NCBI GenBank assembly: GCA_024336345.1
Contig: JANFOG010000008.1
Span: forward strand, 1,922,001-1,986,000
Direction of reading: 5' to 3'
DNA: 64,000 nucleotides
Origin: Mariannaea sp. PMI_226
Lineage: Eukaryota; Ascomycota; Sordariomycetes; Hypocreales; Nectriaceae
Below the pieces are notes generated by a model, which saw nothing but the letters and a program-made list of their open reading frames with translations, ran no database searches and was not told the DNA's origin. The translations under genes and the position numbers were made by a program. This document shows positions 12,463-23,846 of this stretch, piece by piece. The stretch's first letter is position 1, and every line of letters begins with the position of its first letter.

Positions 12463-12642
12463 ATGGGTTGCTTTTTGTTGTATTCGGTTAAGTGAGATGT
12501 ATTATATATAATGGTATGGTAGGGAGGGGGAACGAGGATAGAGGAACGCTGTACACGACACCAAGATGCAAAAGAGAGATACCACTTTTTGTTTTTTGTC
12601 TACATCTAGCATTTAATTATATGATCTGAATCGTTCTTATTT

Positions 12643-12774
12643 TTATTCGTGTAATGACGAAAGCATCGATTTTTTCAAGTACTCGTCGAGTTCATTGGGG
12701 GCATCATCCGCGTCATCCTGGCTTGGACGAAGCCATATTATAAATTTGGACATTGCTGCAGCGTGTATCGTCAT
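12643..12774 (-). CDS. Possible 43-residue small protein or gene remnant
   Basis: A short minus-strand frame, convergent with the GT71 gene, starts at ATG 12772-12774 and ends at TAA 12643-12645. Its second half is strongly acidic and well behaved as protein (LRPSQDDADDAPNELDEY, then LKKSMLSSLHE). It may be a microprotein, or the last exon of a lost gene; the DELxxYL-like pattern faintly recalls fungal transposase C-termini. No homologue is recognised, and it overlaps the probable GT71 3' untranslated region. Confidence 0.2.
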   Translation of the reverse strand: MTIHAAAMSKFIIWLRPSQDDADDAPNELDEYLKKSMLSSLHE

Positions 12775-13030
12775 TTCCTTGGTTATATTCCGGACTTGAA
12801 ATAACTAAACAGAGAGAAAATATTGAAACTGGTTAAAAACGTCTTGATATCTGAGTATCGGATGAAATACTCCTTCAACCATCTTGACACAGGATTACAC
12901 GTGACATGTCACGTGGAGGATTAACTTCTCTTGATTAGATCCAAAATCGCAAAAGAATTTCGGGACGGCGAGTCGATAACTGGGGCTAGTTGTTATCGAC
13001 TGTTCCAGGAAGGTCAAAGGAGGATCGGTG

Positions 13031-13705
13031 ATGAATTTCTTCGGCTTCAAGTCAGCCCCCAGACCTGAAGCCCTATGGTTTCCGGTCGGACTCTCGTCCT
13101 CCTTTCCCGATCTCGGAGGGTTTGACGACGATGGGTTGAGCAATCTCGGAGACGCTCGGATGTGCAACGCCGAGCTGAAGCCAGGATGCAAGGTGTTCCG
13201 CATCCCGCAGACGGATCCTTCCCAAGGAGCTGAGGTACCGATCTTGGAAGATGGTGGTGGGGACTTTGATGAGGATGGGTTCGACCTGAAGGATCAAGTG
13301 ATGGTGTTCCAATACAAGGGGAAATTTCATGCAGTTGACCATGTGAGTCTTCGAAAGAAGCTTCCTTTTCTTGTTCCGTCGTAATTCGCGACGAGAACCC
13401 TGGACTAATACGAAATTACTCAGCAATGTCCTCATGCGTCGTTCCCGCTCTCCAAAGGTATTCCCTTTGACATTGAAGACTTTGGAGTGGTCCTCAGCGC
13501 CGGAGTGACGTGCCCGAAACACGGCTGGTCCTTTGACATCTTTTCAGGGACTGGAGATCGAGGGAATTACAAGCTCAAGATCTGGGAAGTCCAACTACGC
13601 GATGTGAAGGAACCAGAGACGCCAAAGGATGTGGGCGATGGCGCCAATGGTTCAGAGACCGTGGTGAAGGAAGTTTGGGTGAGACGGAAACCAAGGATGG
13701 GCTAG
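13031..13705 (+). CDS. Rieske [2Fe-2S] domain protein
   Basis: Small soluble iron-sulphur protein. Exons are 13031-13342 and 13424-13705 (197 residues); the intron sits exactly before the first cluster ligand, so splicing is needed for cluster binding. The ligands are C-P-H in HQCPHASFPLS (about residues 104-114) and C-P-K-H in CPKHGWSFD (about 131-140), with 25 residues between H and C, longer than the classical 15-17. There is no signal peptide, no membrane anchor and no oxygenase catalytic domain, so it resembles stand-alone Rieske proteins of the nitrite-reductase/ferredoxin type. It probably acts as an electron carrier or redox accessory. A GTG three bases before the chosen ATG is not used as the start. 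Confidence 0.85.
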
Positions 13706-15524
13706 AATCTTCTAATGGCACACTGCTGGGCGTTATCTTTTCATACAATACGTGATGATGGTGGGTGGTAGATTAAGGGGTACACCACGTGGGTTAGACT
13801 ATAGAATGTTTGTTACTATTAGAAAGGCTGGTGCCAGGATTTATCGAGAGTTTTTGAATATCTAGATTTGGTGGGAGAGCACGAGACTTTGTTATTATGC
13901 TTAGTCGGTGAAGGTATTTAGGCCTCGCCCTTGTGAAGATGTAATTTGTATGTCTCACAAGAGTTGACGACAAACTCCAACTTTTTTTTCCAAGACTAGC
14001 AACCGATCGTCGTCGTGGAGTAGAAACGACGGTGAGACTGTCGCATCTCAGCAAGCTTGAAGACTCGGTGATATCGTGAGAAAATATACTCAACAGTTGA
14101 GAAATTTATTATTATTCACGCGAAAAGCATTCTAACCACTTATTCAGATTCTTTATCTGATGTTGAGATCTTGCTATGGTCTCCCTTCAGGGGTGAGTTT
14201 TCATGTCGTAAGCTTGTGAGTTGTAACTGAGCGAGGTAAGATGGCGATCAATAAAAAAGACGCAGCTGGCTAAGTTATTTTCTTAATCCAGTTGATCAGT
14301 ATTGACTTGGCGATGAATCCTTTTCGCACAATCAAGCCCAGGAGGGATGACAGGATGCAATTACAATGGGTTCTCTGACAACCCTTCTCCTCCTCATCCT
14401 GCAGATAAGACGGGCCGTGATTCAATGTCCCGAACCAATCATTTTTCATTGATGCAGCCACCAAATTGAGACATCAGGGGAAGATGAACCACACAATCTA
14501 CACAAGGGCGACTGAGAATAAAAACAATGGGATAGTGGGATGCTAGACTGATTGATCATTGACTGAACTGGTAACCGCTCATAAGACCGAAAATACAGTT
14601 GCGCGTGCTCTGTTGCGGTCGGCACTGTCGGATGTAATTTTACAAGGTGCTTATCGCCCGCTACCACTGACCCCCGGTCCAGCGGGCTGTATGTTTCCCA
14701 ACTAGGTAGCTCACAATGACATGCCAAAAGAGCTTAACTATTGATTTAAGCTTGAATGACTGGTTCCAGGTTCTTATTAGTTTCCATGCCTTTCCATTGT
14801 CTGAATATTCAGATCGACTCCTGTTATAGCTCTGGAACATGTCTGGGAGGCATAACAAGGGGGGAATTAAAAAAAACCTTCATGTCACTTGATTGTCTAG
14901 GTAACAATGGCCATTTGAGTCATGGTCAGGGAACATTCATAGACAATGGCACCATGAACCCCCCCGCTTGCATTCGAGCAAAAAGTCCATCTGAAAACAT
15001 CACGATACGCATGGACACAGTTGGTTGATGCTCTCTCTTGACAATCGTCCCTTTTTTTTGCTTTTACGTGATGAAAACTCGGTTCTGTGATGGATTGAGA
15101 AATCAAAGACGATCAGTTATCCGGCTAAACGGCCCAACTAACAGGCTCGGCTTACTTTACTTTTTGGCACCCTGCTCAAATTGCGCAAATCAAGCAAAAC
15201 CAAACAAGATCAACCAGGACAATGGGGTGGCTATGTTGCCAGCCGAGGTGGACAAAGTGGGACAGAAACACAGAGACCATGTCTCGCATTAAAGACGTGA
15301 TAGCGGGATAGATGGTAGCTATCCCCAAATGAGGGATTGACCAGCCAAAAACAGCTTGTAATCACGAGTAAGGGACGGCGGAGGGGAAAAGTACCTTGGC
15401 TTGTTAATCATGGCCCCAGCGTCGGAGATATATACTACAAGAGAATGGCCAGAGAAGGCCGTCAGCCGTTGTACGCAAACAGAAGTTCGATAGAACAAAA
15501 CACAAAAGTGCCCGCCCCGTCCAG

Positions 15525-15553
15525 GTTGCACTCAAGTTGCACTCATGTTGCAC
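15525..15553. repeat. GTTGCACTCA short tandem direct repeats
   Basis: GTTGCACTCA occurs twice with an 11-base period, then GTTGCAC again; another GTTGCACTA lies at 15662-15670. It sits 0.7 kb upstream of the serine carboxypeptidase start. It may be a cluster of regulator binding sites, but no factor is identifiable. Confidence 0.6.
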
Positions 15554-16140
15554 AGCTTTTGACGATTGATCTGCAGCATCCATGTTGATGATCCGCATCT
15601 GCCTTGTTCTACTGTTGCTTTCGGGGAGCAAGATGACCATTTCTTGGTGGTGAGACGTCAAGTTGCACTACGGGACTTTTGTCTCTCCACTAGCCCTCAT
15701 GGGGCAGGCCCGAGGCCGGGCACCAAGTGCGCCATCGCGAAGTGCCGTCATTGCCGACCAGAAACTACGGGGTAATTGAAGCTTTGACAGCTCTCTATCA
15801 TTTTATCGCGAGCTCTCGAGCTCTCTCTTTTGCCATCACCTTCTCAAAAGCGCTTTGCCGTTGCACCGCCATCCTTGCCGCGGATGGCAAAAGTTCGTGT
15901 GCCCTTTTGCGTCATGATGCCTAGCCGTCAATTTGCATGCGACGCTGATACTTTTTTTTCCCTCTCTCTTTCAGGTTGTCATATGGTCGGTGCTGAGAAA
16001 CAATAACCGAGAACATGATTGCTTCCATGAGTCCATGAGCGGTGTCTGATGCTAAATAAAGAGCCTGTTGTGATCCGCGATTTTGTAATTTGTCTCTCTC
16101 CAGCTCGTTGTCGCTCGCAATAATAGCTTGAAGAGTGTCT

Positions 16141-16222
16141 ATCTCTCCCTTCCTCCCTGTCTCTCTTCTCTCTACCTCTCTCTCTCTCTTTCCGTGTCTC
16201 TTGCTCTCCCCTCCCTCTTCTC
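16141..16222 (+). promoter_or_regulatory. CT-rich promoter/leader tract
   Basis: An 80-base tract made almost wholly of C and T (CTCTCT repeats) ends about 27 bases before the serine carboxypeptidase ATG. Such tracts just upstream of start codons are common around transcription starts of strongly expressed filamentous-fungal genes. Confidence 0.5.
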
Positions 16223-16248
16223 CAATACATGAAAACAGCTTTTTGGAG

Positions 16249-18129
16249 ATGCAGTTCAGAGTGTTGAGCCTGCTCTTCGCCTTCGGGACTTTGTCCCAGG
16301 CAGCATTCAATGAGAATGCTCTCAAAGTCTTTAGCCACGAGCGCCCACAGATTTTCGACCGCAGGGCCGAATTCATCTCTGAAGAGTTGCCCACGGTCAA
16401 GGAGAGGAAGCAGTCCCGGTTCCTCACCAAGCAGAGCAAGAAATTCGTCGTCAATGGAAAGAAAATCCCTGATGTTCCTTTTGACATTGGCGAGTCTTAT
16501 GCTGGCTTGTTGCCAATCTCTGAGTCGCCGCATGAGACTAGGAAGCTGTACTTTTGGTTCTTCCCTAGCACGAACCCCAAAGCCGGTGACGATGTACTCA
16601 TCTGGTGAGTCCTGTCTTGCTTGGGCTGATTGCAGTTCCCAATAACCTTAACCTGCGGTCTAGCCTTACTAACCTCATTCTTACAGGTTGAACGGTGGCC
16701 CAGGCTGCAGTTCCCTCAGTGGCATGTTGACGGAGAACGGACCATTCCTTTGGCAACAGGGCACTCTTTCCCCCGTGCCAAATTCGTACAGCTGGACAAA
16801 CCTGTAAGAAGATCTTTTGTTTTAAAGCTCTATAGAGAGCAAAAGTACTAATTGCGAGTCTAGCACCAACGTCATCTGGGTGGAGCAGCCTGTCGGTGTA
16901 GGCTTCAGCCAGGGGAAGCCCAACATCACCAACGAGGCAGAGCTTGGCCGTGAATTCACTGGCTTCTGGCGCAACTTCATTAAGACATTCGAACTAGAAG
17001 GTGCTACTACGTACATCTCGGGCGAGTCCTATGCTGGATACTACGTCCCGTACATTGCCAACGCTTTCATTGAGGAAAATGACGACAAGTACTTCAAGCT
17101 TGGTGGCGTCGCCATCAACGACCCCATCATTGGAGATGGAACTCTTCAGCAGCAAGCCGTCATCTTCCCGTACATTGAGACCTGGAACAACGTCCTAAAC
17201 CTCAACGACTCGTACATCAACGCCCTCCGCTGGACACACGAGCACTGCAACTACGCCAAGTACCTTGAAAAGTACGCAACTTTCCCGCCCACGAAGAAGT
17301 TCCCCGTTCTCCCAGATCCGTACCATGGAAACTTTACTTGCGACGTTTTTGACCTGGCCTATTCCGCTGCTGTCGAGGCCAACCCATGCTTCAACGTGTA
17401 CCACATCACTGACATGTGCCCCTTCACCTACTCCCAACTCGGCATCGTCAACCCCGTAAGTCACACTCTCTCTCCCCTTTATTCTTATATAACACCTTGA
17501 GCAAAAGTAACTGACACTTTTCTTTCTGTTTTTAGGGAGACTACTCACCACCTGGTGCCCAAGTCTACTTCAACCGCACTGACGTGCAGGATGCCATCAA
17601 CGCACCTCACGTCAACTGGTACCAGTGCACACCTAACAATGTCTTCGGAGAGGGCAACCCCAAGTCCAACGCGAGCGACACATCTCTGGCGCCCGCCCAA
17701 ACAGATGTCTTGCGCCGTGTCATTGAGCACACCAACAACACCATCATCGGTGTAGGCCGCCTGGACTTCCTCCTGCCACCCAACGGTACGCTGTTCGCTC
17801 TCCAGAACGCGACCTGGCACGGAAAGCAGGGTTTCCAAAAGTACCCACAGGACAACCAGTTTTACGTGCCGTACCACCCAGAGTACAACGGAGGAAGACT
17901 TAGTGAGGCTGGCATTGTAGGTCAATGGGGATCTGAACGTGGTTTGACATACTACGAGGTCCAACTGGCTGGACATGAGCTGCCCGGGTACACTGCGGGA
18001 GCTGGATACCGCGTCATCGAGTTCCTCCTCGGCCGTATCAAGAACTTGGCTACCGTCGAGGATTTCACAACTCAAAAGGGACATTTCCAGGGTAACCATA
18101 CCCTGGGCTACCCTGTCTTGGCCCTGTAA
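16249..18129 (+). CDS. Secreted serine carboxypeptidase (S10)
   Basis: Removes C-terminal amino acids from peptides at acid pH; secreted or vacuolar. Exons are 16249-16604, 16687-16803, 16864-17455 and 17536-18129, 552 residues, all phases closing. A signal peptide covers about residues 1-18 ([14 protein letters not shown]). Conserved blocks are [12 protein letters not shown] (oxyanion hole, split by intron 1), [11 protein letters not shown], the nucleophile [13 protein letters not shown], the aspartate region [13 protein letters not shown] and the histidine in [11 protein letters not shown]. There are multiple N-glycosylation sites and paired cysteines. The GRLDF and AGHELP forms place it in the fungal secreted S10 branch rather than with vacuolar CPY. 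Upstream is an unusually long spacer with a CT-rich leader. Confidence 0.96.
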
Positions 18130-18886
18130 TATGGGCCAAAGATGTTGAAAGGAGTGAAAACACCCAGTTTATAGTGAAGAAAGAAATGTACAAAGATAGT
18201 ATCCCGCTCTGAACGGGGTATAGTATATACGTATAACTTTTCTATACTCTAATGGAACAAAGAATTTCATGTCTGAATTCATCCATAAATTGATGACTTT
18301 TGAATGCTGCCTGCCCGGCTTACATTCCACTATTGCTGATCGCACATCGCTTGAGTGCATAAGATGTATATAAAATTGAAACCCAGTACCAACTGTAAAC
18401 TTGGTAGTGATGAAAGGAATAACAAGGTTCGATATCGAGAACCCTTACCCAAGAATTAACCGTTAATTGACCGGCGAACAACCCGCCACATCGACTTTAC
18501 CCGCCTTGGGGAGGAGATATAAACGATAATTTATTTAATATTATTATTTAGAGAAGCTCGGTTATAGTAATCAAGTATAATTCAAAGGGAAGATATGTAG
18601 TCTTGATGCCGTTTTTGAGCTGATGAACTGACAGGTATCGGGTCAAAATTATCCCGAATGCGACGTTTCTTCAAAGAGGGGTCACCACGAGATTGAAAGC
18701 TCTCATTTATGCACTACTCAGAAGCGGACTTGCTCAAGCGTTTTACATATCCCTCACTATTATAACTGCACTAGTGTCAAATAGCGTCGGTCGCTTATTC
18801 TATTTTCCTTTGCCCCTGGCATATCAAAGTTGCCAAGTACAGCTACAGTACAATACACAGCTACTTCGATCAATAGTCTGCCCACT
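18130..18886. other. Intergenic spacer
   Basis: About 0.75 kb between two plus-strand genes, AT-rich around 18520-18560. I see no gene or repeat of note. Confidence 0.6.
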
Positions 18887-19648
18887 ATGAGTAACACCGA
18901 ATGGACTCTTGAAAAGGCGTTGGCAGCCAAGGGCTTGCCATTTCATACAGAGCGACAGGAATCCTCTCTGGGGCTTTTCCATCTGCTAGGAGAACTAAAG
19001 AGCATCAAGAGGGCTGGATGGATCAGGCATGGTATTGCAGAGTGCGTGGGCCAATTCCTTGGCAGTTAACATCTGTTCCAATATTCTCTGCTGACCTATT
19101 TTCTCAGCTGCGAGTCAATCGCTGCTCACTCGTTCCGAATGACGGCCATGGTCGATCAGCTTCCAGACACCATCGACAAGTACCGATGCATGAAGCTATG
19201 CTTGTACCACGATCTGGCGGAATCCATTGTGGGCGACTACACACCCCTGGACCGCATCCCAAAGGAGGAAAAGTACCGCCGAGAGCGGGAGGCAATTGAG
19301 TACATTACTCAAACCCAAGTCAAGGACGAGAAGACGGGATCTGAGATTCTGTCGTGCTGGCTGGAGTTTGAAGACGGCGAAACCGCAGAGAGCAAGTACG
19401 CCAACGACATTGACAAGGTCGACATGATTACGCAGATGTTCGAGTACGAGAAGCGCGAGCAAGGCCGCGTCAATTTGCAGGAGTTTACGCGGGCGGGCAA
19501 CTTTATGAAGATGCCGGAAACGAAGGCTTGGATTGCCGAGCTTCTAGAGAGACGGGAAGAGTTTTGGGCAAGCGCAGGAAGCAACAAGGCTGAATTGGTA
19601 GAGGATGAAACTACGAAGAAGTTAGTGGATCAGTATTACGGTTCGTAA
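18887..19648 (+). CDS. HD-domain 5'-deoxynucleotidase-like protein (HDDC2/YfbR family)
   Basis: Metal-dependent phosphohydrolase; the family dephosphorylates deoxyribonucleoside monophosphates. Exons are 18887-19041 and 19108-19648 (231 residues). The HD fold is complete: the GWIRHG segment leads into ESIAAHSFRM (first metal histidine), then LYHDLAESIVGD (His-Asp pair and downstream Glu/Asp), and later KYANDIDKVDMITQ with the final metal aspartate. The N-terminal 40 residues are a short helical extension. The C-terminal end (KKLVDQYYGS) resembles yeast and human HDDC2-type proteins in length and order. Likely cytosolic or nuclear nucleotide housekeeping. Confidence 0.92.
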
Positions 19649-20067
19649 GGAAGACGAAGGGCATGGCAGATACGTACAATGTAATGGATTAGGGGCTGTC
19701 TCCAAACCGGAAGTCTGAACAGAGACATGGGAGGATGAGAAATTTGATGGCAAACTGAATGCATGAATAATGATGAGTTTCATAATACTTATGTTATTTG
19801 AATGGGACGACGAAAAGTGCCACCAGAGCGTACAAAGTCAGGTCGATCCACATCAATCATATAATGATGTATTTTCACATGTTCCAGCAATGTAGCACCT
19901 CGTTCTGTCTCGACCACCATAGTCTGTGTGTGTATACACTTAACATTAGAAATGATAGTAGGATTGAAAAAAAAAAAAAAGAACCATGGAGCTATTCTAA
20001 GGTTAACTAAGTTAATGTATGGCATTCTATGCTTTTCGAAGTTAAGGCTTGGTGGGATGTGGTGCCA

Positions 20068-22807
20068 CTACAACCCCCAGACTTCCGTCAACCCTACTAC
20101 CGGGACAATGAATGTTGTCCGTGACCAATCATCAAAGTTCGCAAAGTACGAAGTACAGACCTCCTCCCGACGAGCGCAGCCGGGATGATCTGCGCCGTGG
20201 AAAAATCCACAACGAGAATACTTCTTGAAACCTTCATCGGCTTGGGTGGGTTGAGATTTGGTCGGAAGTGGCTCCTGCTTATCCATAGCTCCGAGTACCT
20301 CCTGCATATTGAATCGAGGAGATAGCCAAGAGGCGCCTTCAGTTAGTCGACGATAGGTTAAGAACTCGCCCTGGATCATCATCCACAGAATCCCGAGTTG
20401 TGTATTCCCGCAATAAACCAAGTTCCTATGCATCCGCCTTTCAATGTCATGAATATCTGAGGAGCAGAATGTCGTATCACCACTGTCGGCACTAGCGGCG
20501 TCATCCTCGCCATCCTCATCGGAGGAGGAGGAGTCAAATATTGTTGTGGAGATGTCCTTCTCTTCGAACTTAGATTCTTTTCGACACGAAATTTCGAATG
20601 TGATAATAGCCAGAAATGTTCGCCAGCCTTGCTGAACTTCAGTTGACCACTTTCTGAGGATGTAAGGAGGCACTTTTGATCCCAGTTCTGCTGGATTCAT
20701 CCGTGTATGATGGCACTCAGCAGTTGCGTGTTCTCCGAAGAGCTCTAGAATCGAAACTTCTACGACGAGGCAAGGGTCAGCACCCAGAGTAAGAAGACGG
20801 GTAAGGGATGCAATGATCCCAAAGAGGTTCTCGCCAGGTGTTGCATTATTGGCCAGATGGTAAGCTGTCAGGACCAATGCATGTAACGGCCCAATGGCAA
20901 GCTCCATTCCACAGCCTCCACACCGTTTTTTGAAGAGACCACTTCCAGTATTGATGTTGGGTCTCCACGGGCCCATGAAAATTAACGCCAAGCAGTGACA
21001 GATAGCCTGGACTGAAGTGTGACAAAAGGTGTGTTTCCAATCACCGGGTATTGCTCGATGACCTGATCCATGGAGCTGCCGCACACAAGGCGAGTCGGCA
21101 TCCCACCTCCCACACGGATCTACTTCATCCCCTTCACATCGATCCTGCGAGCTGAAAACGTCGCTGATAATATGTGCTGGGACTGTGCTGTGCGATCTCA
21201 GGATCTTGACGAAAAATGCATCAAGCACAGTGTGTCCGTGGCCATCGATATAGCGGACGCCAATAGAGTTTGACTCATGCATCAGGTTTAGGAGTAACTC
21301 AAAAACGGAACAGCAGGTCTTGGCACCATCCAGGTGCCTCGCCGCAAGGTGAAACGGGAATACTTCACCCATCGTCTCGGGAAGCTCGTCATCGTATTTT
21401 TCTACCATATCAATGATGACTTTCATATTGCGAGACATAATCGCGAAGCCATATGCTTCTGCATCAAGTTCTTCTTTGGACTTCTCGGCGGCATCCACAA
21501 GTACATCTGTGGCCAAGGGCACATCATGGCTTTCGATGGCCGTAAAATCCCCTTGGCGAAGGCCTTGAGACATAGTCGTCGAAATATCTGGCTGTGAGCC
21601 GTCGACTAGCCAAGGTGTCCAAGTCGACTCGTCTTCTATGTCATACATTTCTTCAGCTAGCTCGTCAGAGGATCTCGCCAGAGATGGAATGTCGTCGTAT
21701 TCTGGTTCCTTGTAATGGATTGCCCACCTGCACAATTGTGTCGGAGCAGTCAGGTAAGTCACTCCTGCAATGGGCGTCGGCGATATCCTGAGCTCCTCAG
21801 ACTCCCCTGCAAATTCTGGTGTGCTTGGCATAGGCAGTCCTGCTAACGACTTGAAGCGAATCAAGGGTAACGTCCATGACCTTGGACCTTTGCCCCAGTA
21901 CTTAGCTGTCATGAATGAGAACATCCAATAATCGTGCAGCCATGTCGCAGTGGCCCTAATTCAGCACAATATGTTAAGATTTTGAACCATAACACTCTGG
22001 AAAGGAAGATCCTACTTTCTCTCTGCTGGACTCATCTGCGATAGCAAGTCTCGCTCCCTTCCGTCTAGGAAGAGGGTTGCTCTGTCCACCAAAACTTTCC
22101 TCTGTATCAATTGCATCGTTGGCGATTGCCCCCTGCTCGGAGACGAAGGAGTGCACACAGATTCGGGGCTGTTAATGGATAGGTATTGTGGTGTCACTGG
22201 ACTGTCCGCAGTGATCTGATTACGAGTAATCGCAGCATATGGGAGACTGTGTTGAAGAAATCTGTAGCCGCGGTCAGAGAAAATTTCCCAAGAAGATGGT
22301 AATGTTTGTCCAAAATCTCACAAGCCTGGTCGCAGTCTGGCTGCAGTTACATCGTGCCGAATGTTGTCTTGTATATGCCGCTTGAGCTGCTTTTTGTCCA
22401 CAGCTTTCTGGACGCCTCCTTGGACGATAGCAGCATCCGACGTGCTGACGCCGTCTCGGAGCCGACGCTTACCCAGAGCTGTAATGACAGCAGTCTTTTC
22501 CTCTCTTGTTGTCCTCTTCTTGATGTCCCATTTCTTGAAGTAGTACCGATATTGATGGGGTCTATCATGCAGCGGTGTGTTAGCATGAGGGTCGGTCGTC
22601 TCTTCAACCATGAGAAAACACTGACTTTGCATCGAATTGAAATTCATTCTTCATCCTGTCCGCGAGGCGCGCGATCCTGTTATTCTCCTGCAGGTAAATC
22701 TTGATGATAGTTGGCTTGAGGGGTTCCCAACGCTGACCATACGGAATGTGCAAAAACTTGGAGTCGGGTGCCTCAGTAGCGGGCGCTGGCAGAAGGGAGT
22801 GATCCAT
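20068..22807 (-). CDS. Clr5-domain protein with long C-terminal (ankyrin-like) region
   Basis: Exons are 22626-22807, 22322-22561, 22016-22261 and 20068-21955; 851 residues. Residues about 22-80 form a Clr5 domain (WEPLKPTIIKIYL, then the split QYRYYFKKWDIKKR), a fungal module named after a fission yeast silencing factor and common at the N-terminus of fungal ankyrin/TPR proteins. A basic linker follows. The large last exon has degenerate ankyrin-like helices (FPFHLAARHLDGAKTC, DGHGHTVLDAFF), a Cys-rich segment (KKRCGGCGMELAIGPLHALV), an acidic serine run near residue 690 and a Cys/His cluster at the end (RCGFFHGADHPGCARREEVC). Intron 2 is 60 bases and contains an in-frame TGA. Probably nuclear and regulatory; the target is unknown. 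Confidence 0.82.
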
Positions 22808-23846
22808 ACTGAACTTTTGGGAAGTGAAAGATACCGCAATAAGAGAAGACTTTGTTCAATGGAGAGGATAACAAAAAGGATCACTAAGGGCCCCTTTTTA
22901 TAGGGCGTGATGACTGCGTGGCAGAGAAACGTGCGGCCACGTTAGGCAAACCCTCATCCATAATGTCCCATCCATTTCTCGGGCATGGTGACACAGCCAA
23001 GCTGGTCGGCTCAGCTTTCAGGGAAGTGACGCTCCTGCAAAAGCAAGCAAGGCGACCGAAACAAAAAGCGAATGGCCAACCACAGCCGCGTCCAGACGCC
23101 ATGATATCAGACCGCATTTGATGGAGCAGGCACAAAAAGAGACTGCCCAATCATCCAGACGCAAGTCCTAGGGAGCTGACGGTACAAAAAGGTACTACCC
23201 AACCACAATGCACATTGAGCCCCGCCTCTGAGCTTTCCTACGCCGCCAACAAACAAGTCATCACACAAGTTATCCAAAGTTACTCGACAAAAGAAGAGTA
23301 TCAAATGAGAGGCAACATTTCTGCCGATTTGTTGTATATCCTTGCAAGTGCCTACAGCCAAAATCCACACATAGCCAAACTTTGCAGCTTCCCCCTGTCT
23401 GCCGGCGTTGTTTCAATTCGATGTTCTCCTTTTGTTTGAGCACCTTAGTGCATCTCAACGCTTAGACCGGAGGGTTAAGAGACAAATCTGACTTCCACAC
23501 TCAGGCATAATCAGTCAGGAGGACGGTCAAGTATGTTCCATTTGACCCCTCATTTATGCCCTAGCTCTCTTCTTTTCAACCTGAACTCTCATTATGAGTG
23601 TTTCGTTGCCCAGAGCCCAGCGTCCTCCTTCTCTCCGTTAAGACTCGTCTTTAAATATGTGGTAACCCACTGGACTCTTCTACCTGGCACTTCTGCTGTA
23701 GAAACCACACGCATCTCTCAATTTCGAGGACAAGTCTCTTCTTATCCCATCGCAAGCTTTCTCAACCTGGTTAGAATCACTGTCAACCATCCCAATTCTC
23801 TGTTGTCCGTTGAACTTCGTATTCAAGCGACCACCCCTTCATCACC
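22808..23846. promoter_or_regulatory. Divergent promoter region between Clr5 gene and small-protein gene
   Basis: About 1 kb shared by two divergent genes. It holds three imperfect 50-base repeats with CCAAT-like boxes (listed separately) and CT-rich leader sequence near 23540-23840 ahead of the small-protein ATG. Confidence 0.5.
23051..23220. repeat. Three imperfect ~50-base repeats with CCAAT-like boxes
   Basis: Units at about 23051-23100, 23123-23168 and 23172-23220 share the order: GC-rich start, an AAAAAG core, a CCCAATCA or CCAACCA box, then CCAGACGC in two of them. The middle copy has a true CCAAT pentamer, the usual site of the fungal HAP complex. Found by eye; the exact limits are approximate. 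Confidence 0.5.

Larger units (their letters stand above)
13706..16248. other. Long intergenic spacer upstream of carboxypeptidase gene
   Basis: About 2.5 kb with no supported gene on either strand. Notable contents are a short direct repeat of GTTGCACTCA (15525-15553, with a further partial copy at 15662) and a pyrimidine-rich tract just before the S10 start. Several open frames of 60-100 residues have no recognisable motif. Confidence 0.55.

Noticed and set aside
22318..22320. In-frame TGA in the Clr5 gene as sign of a pseudogene
   Set aside because: It falls inside a 60-base segment with consensus donor, branch site and acceptor; removing it restores one continuous frame.
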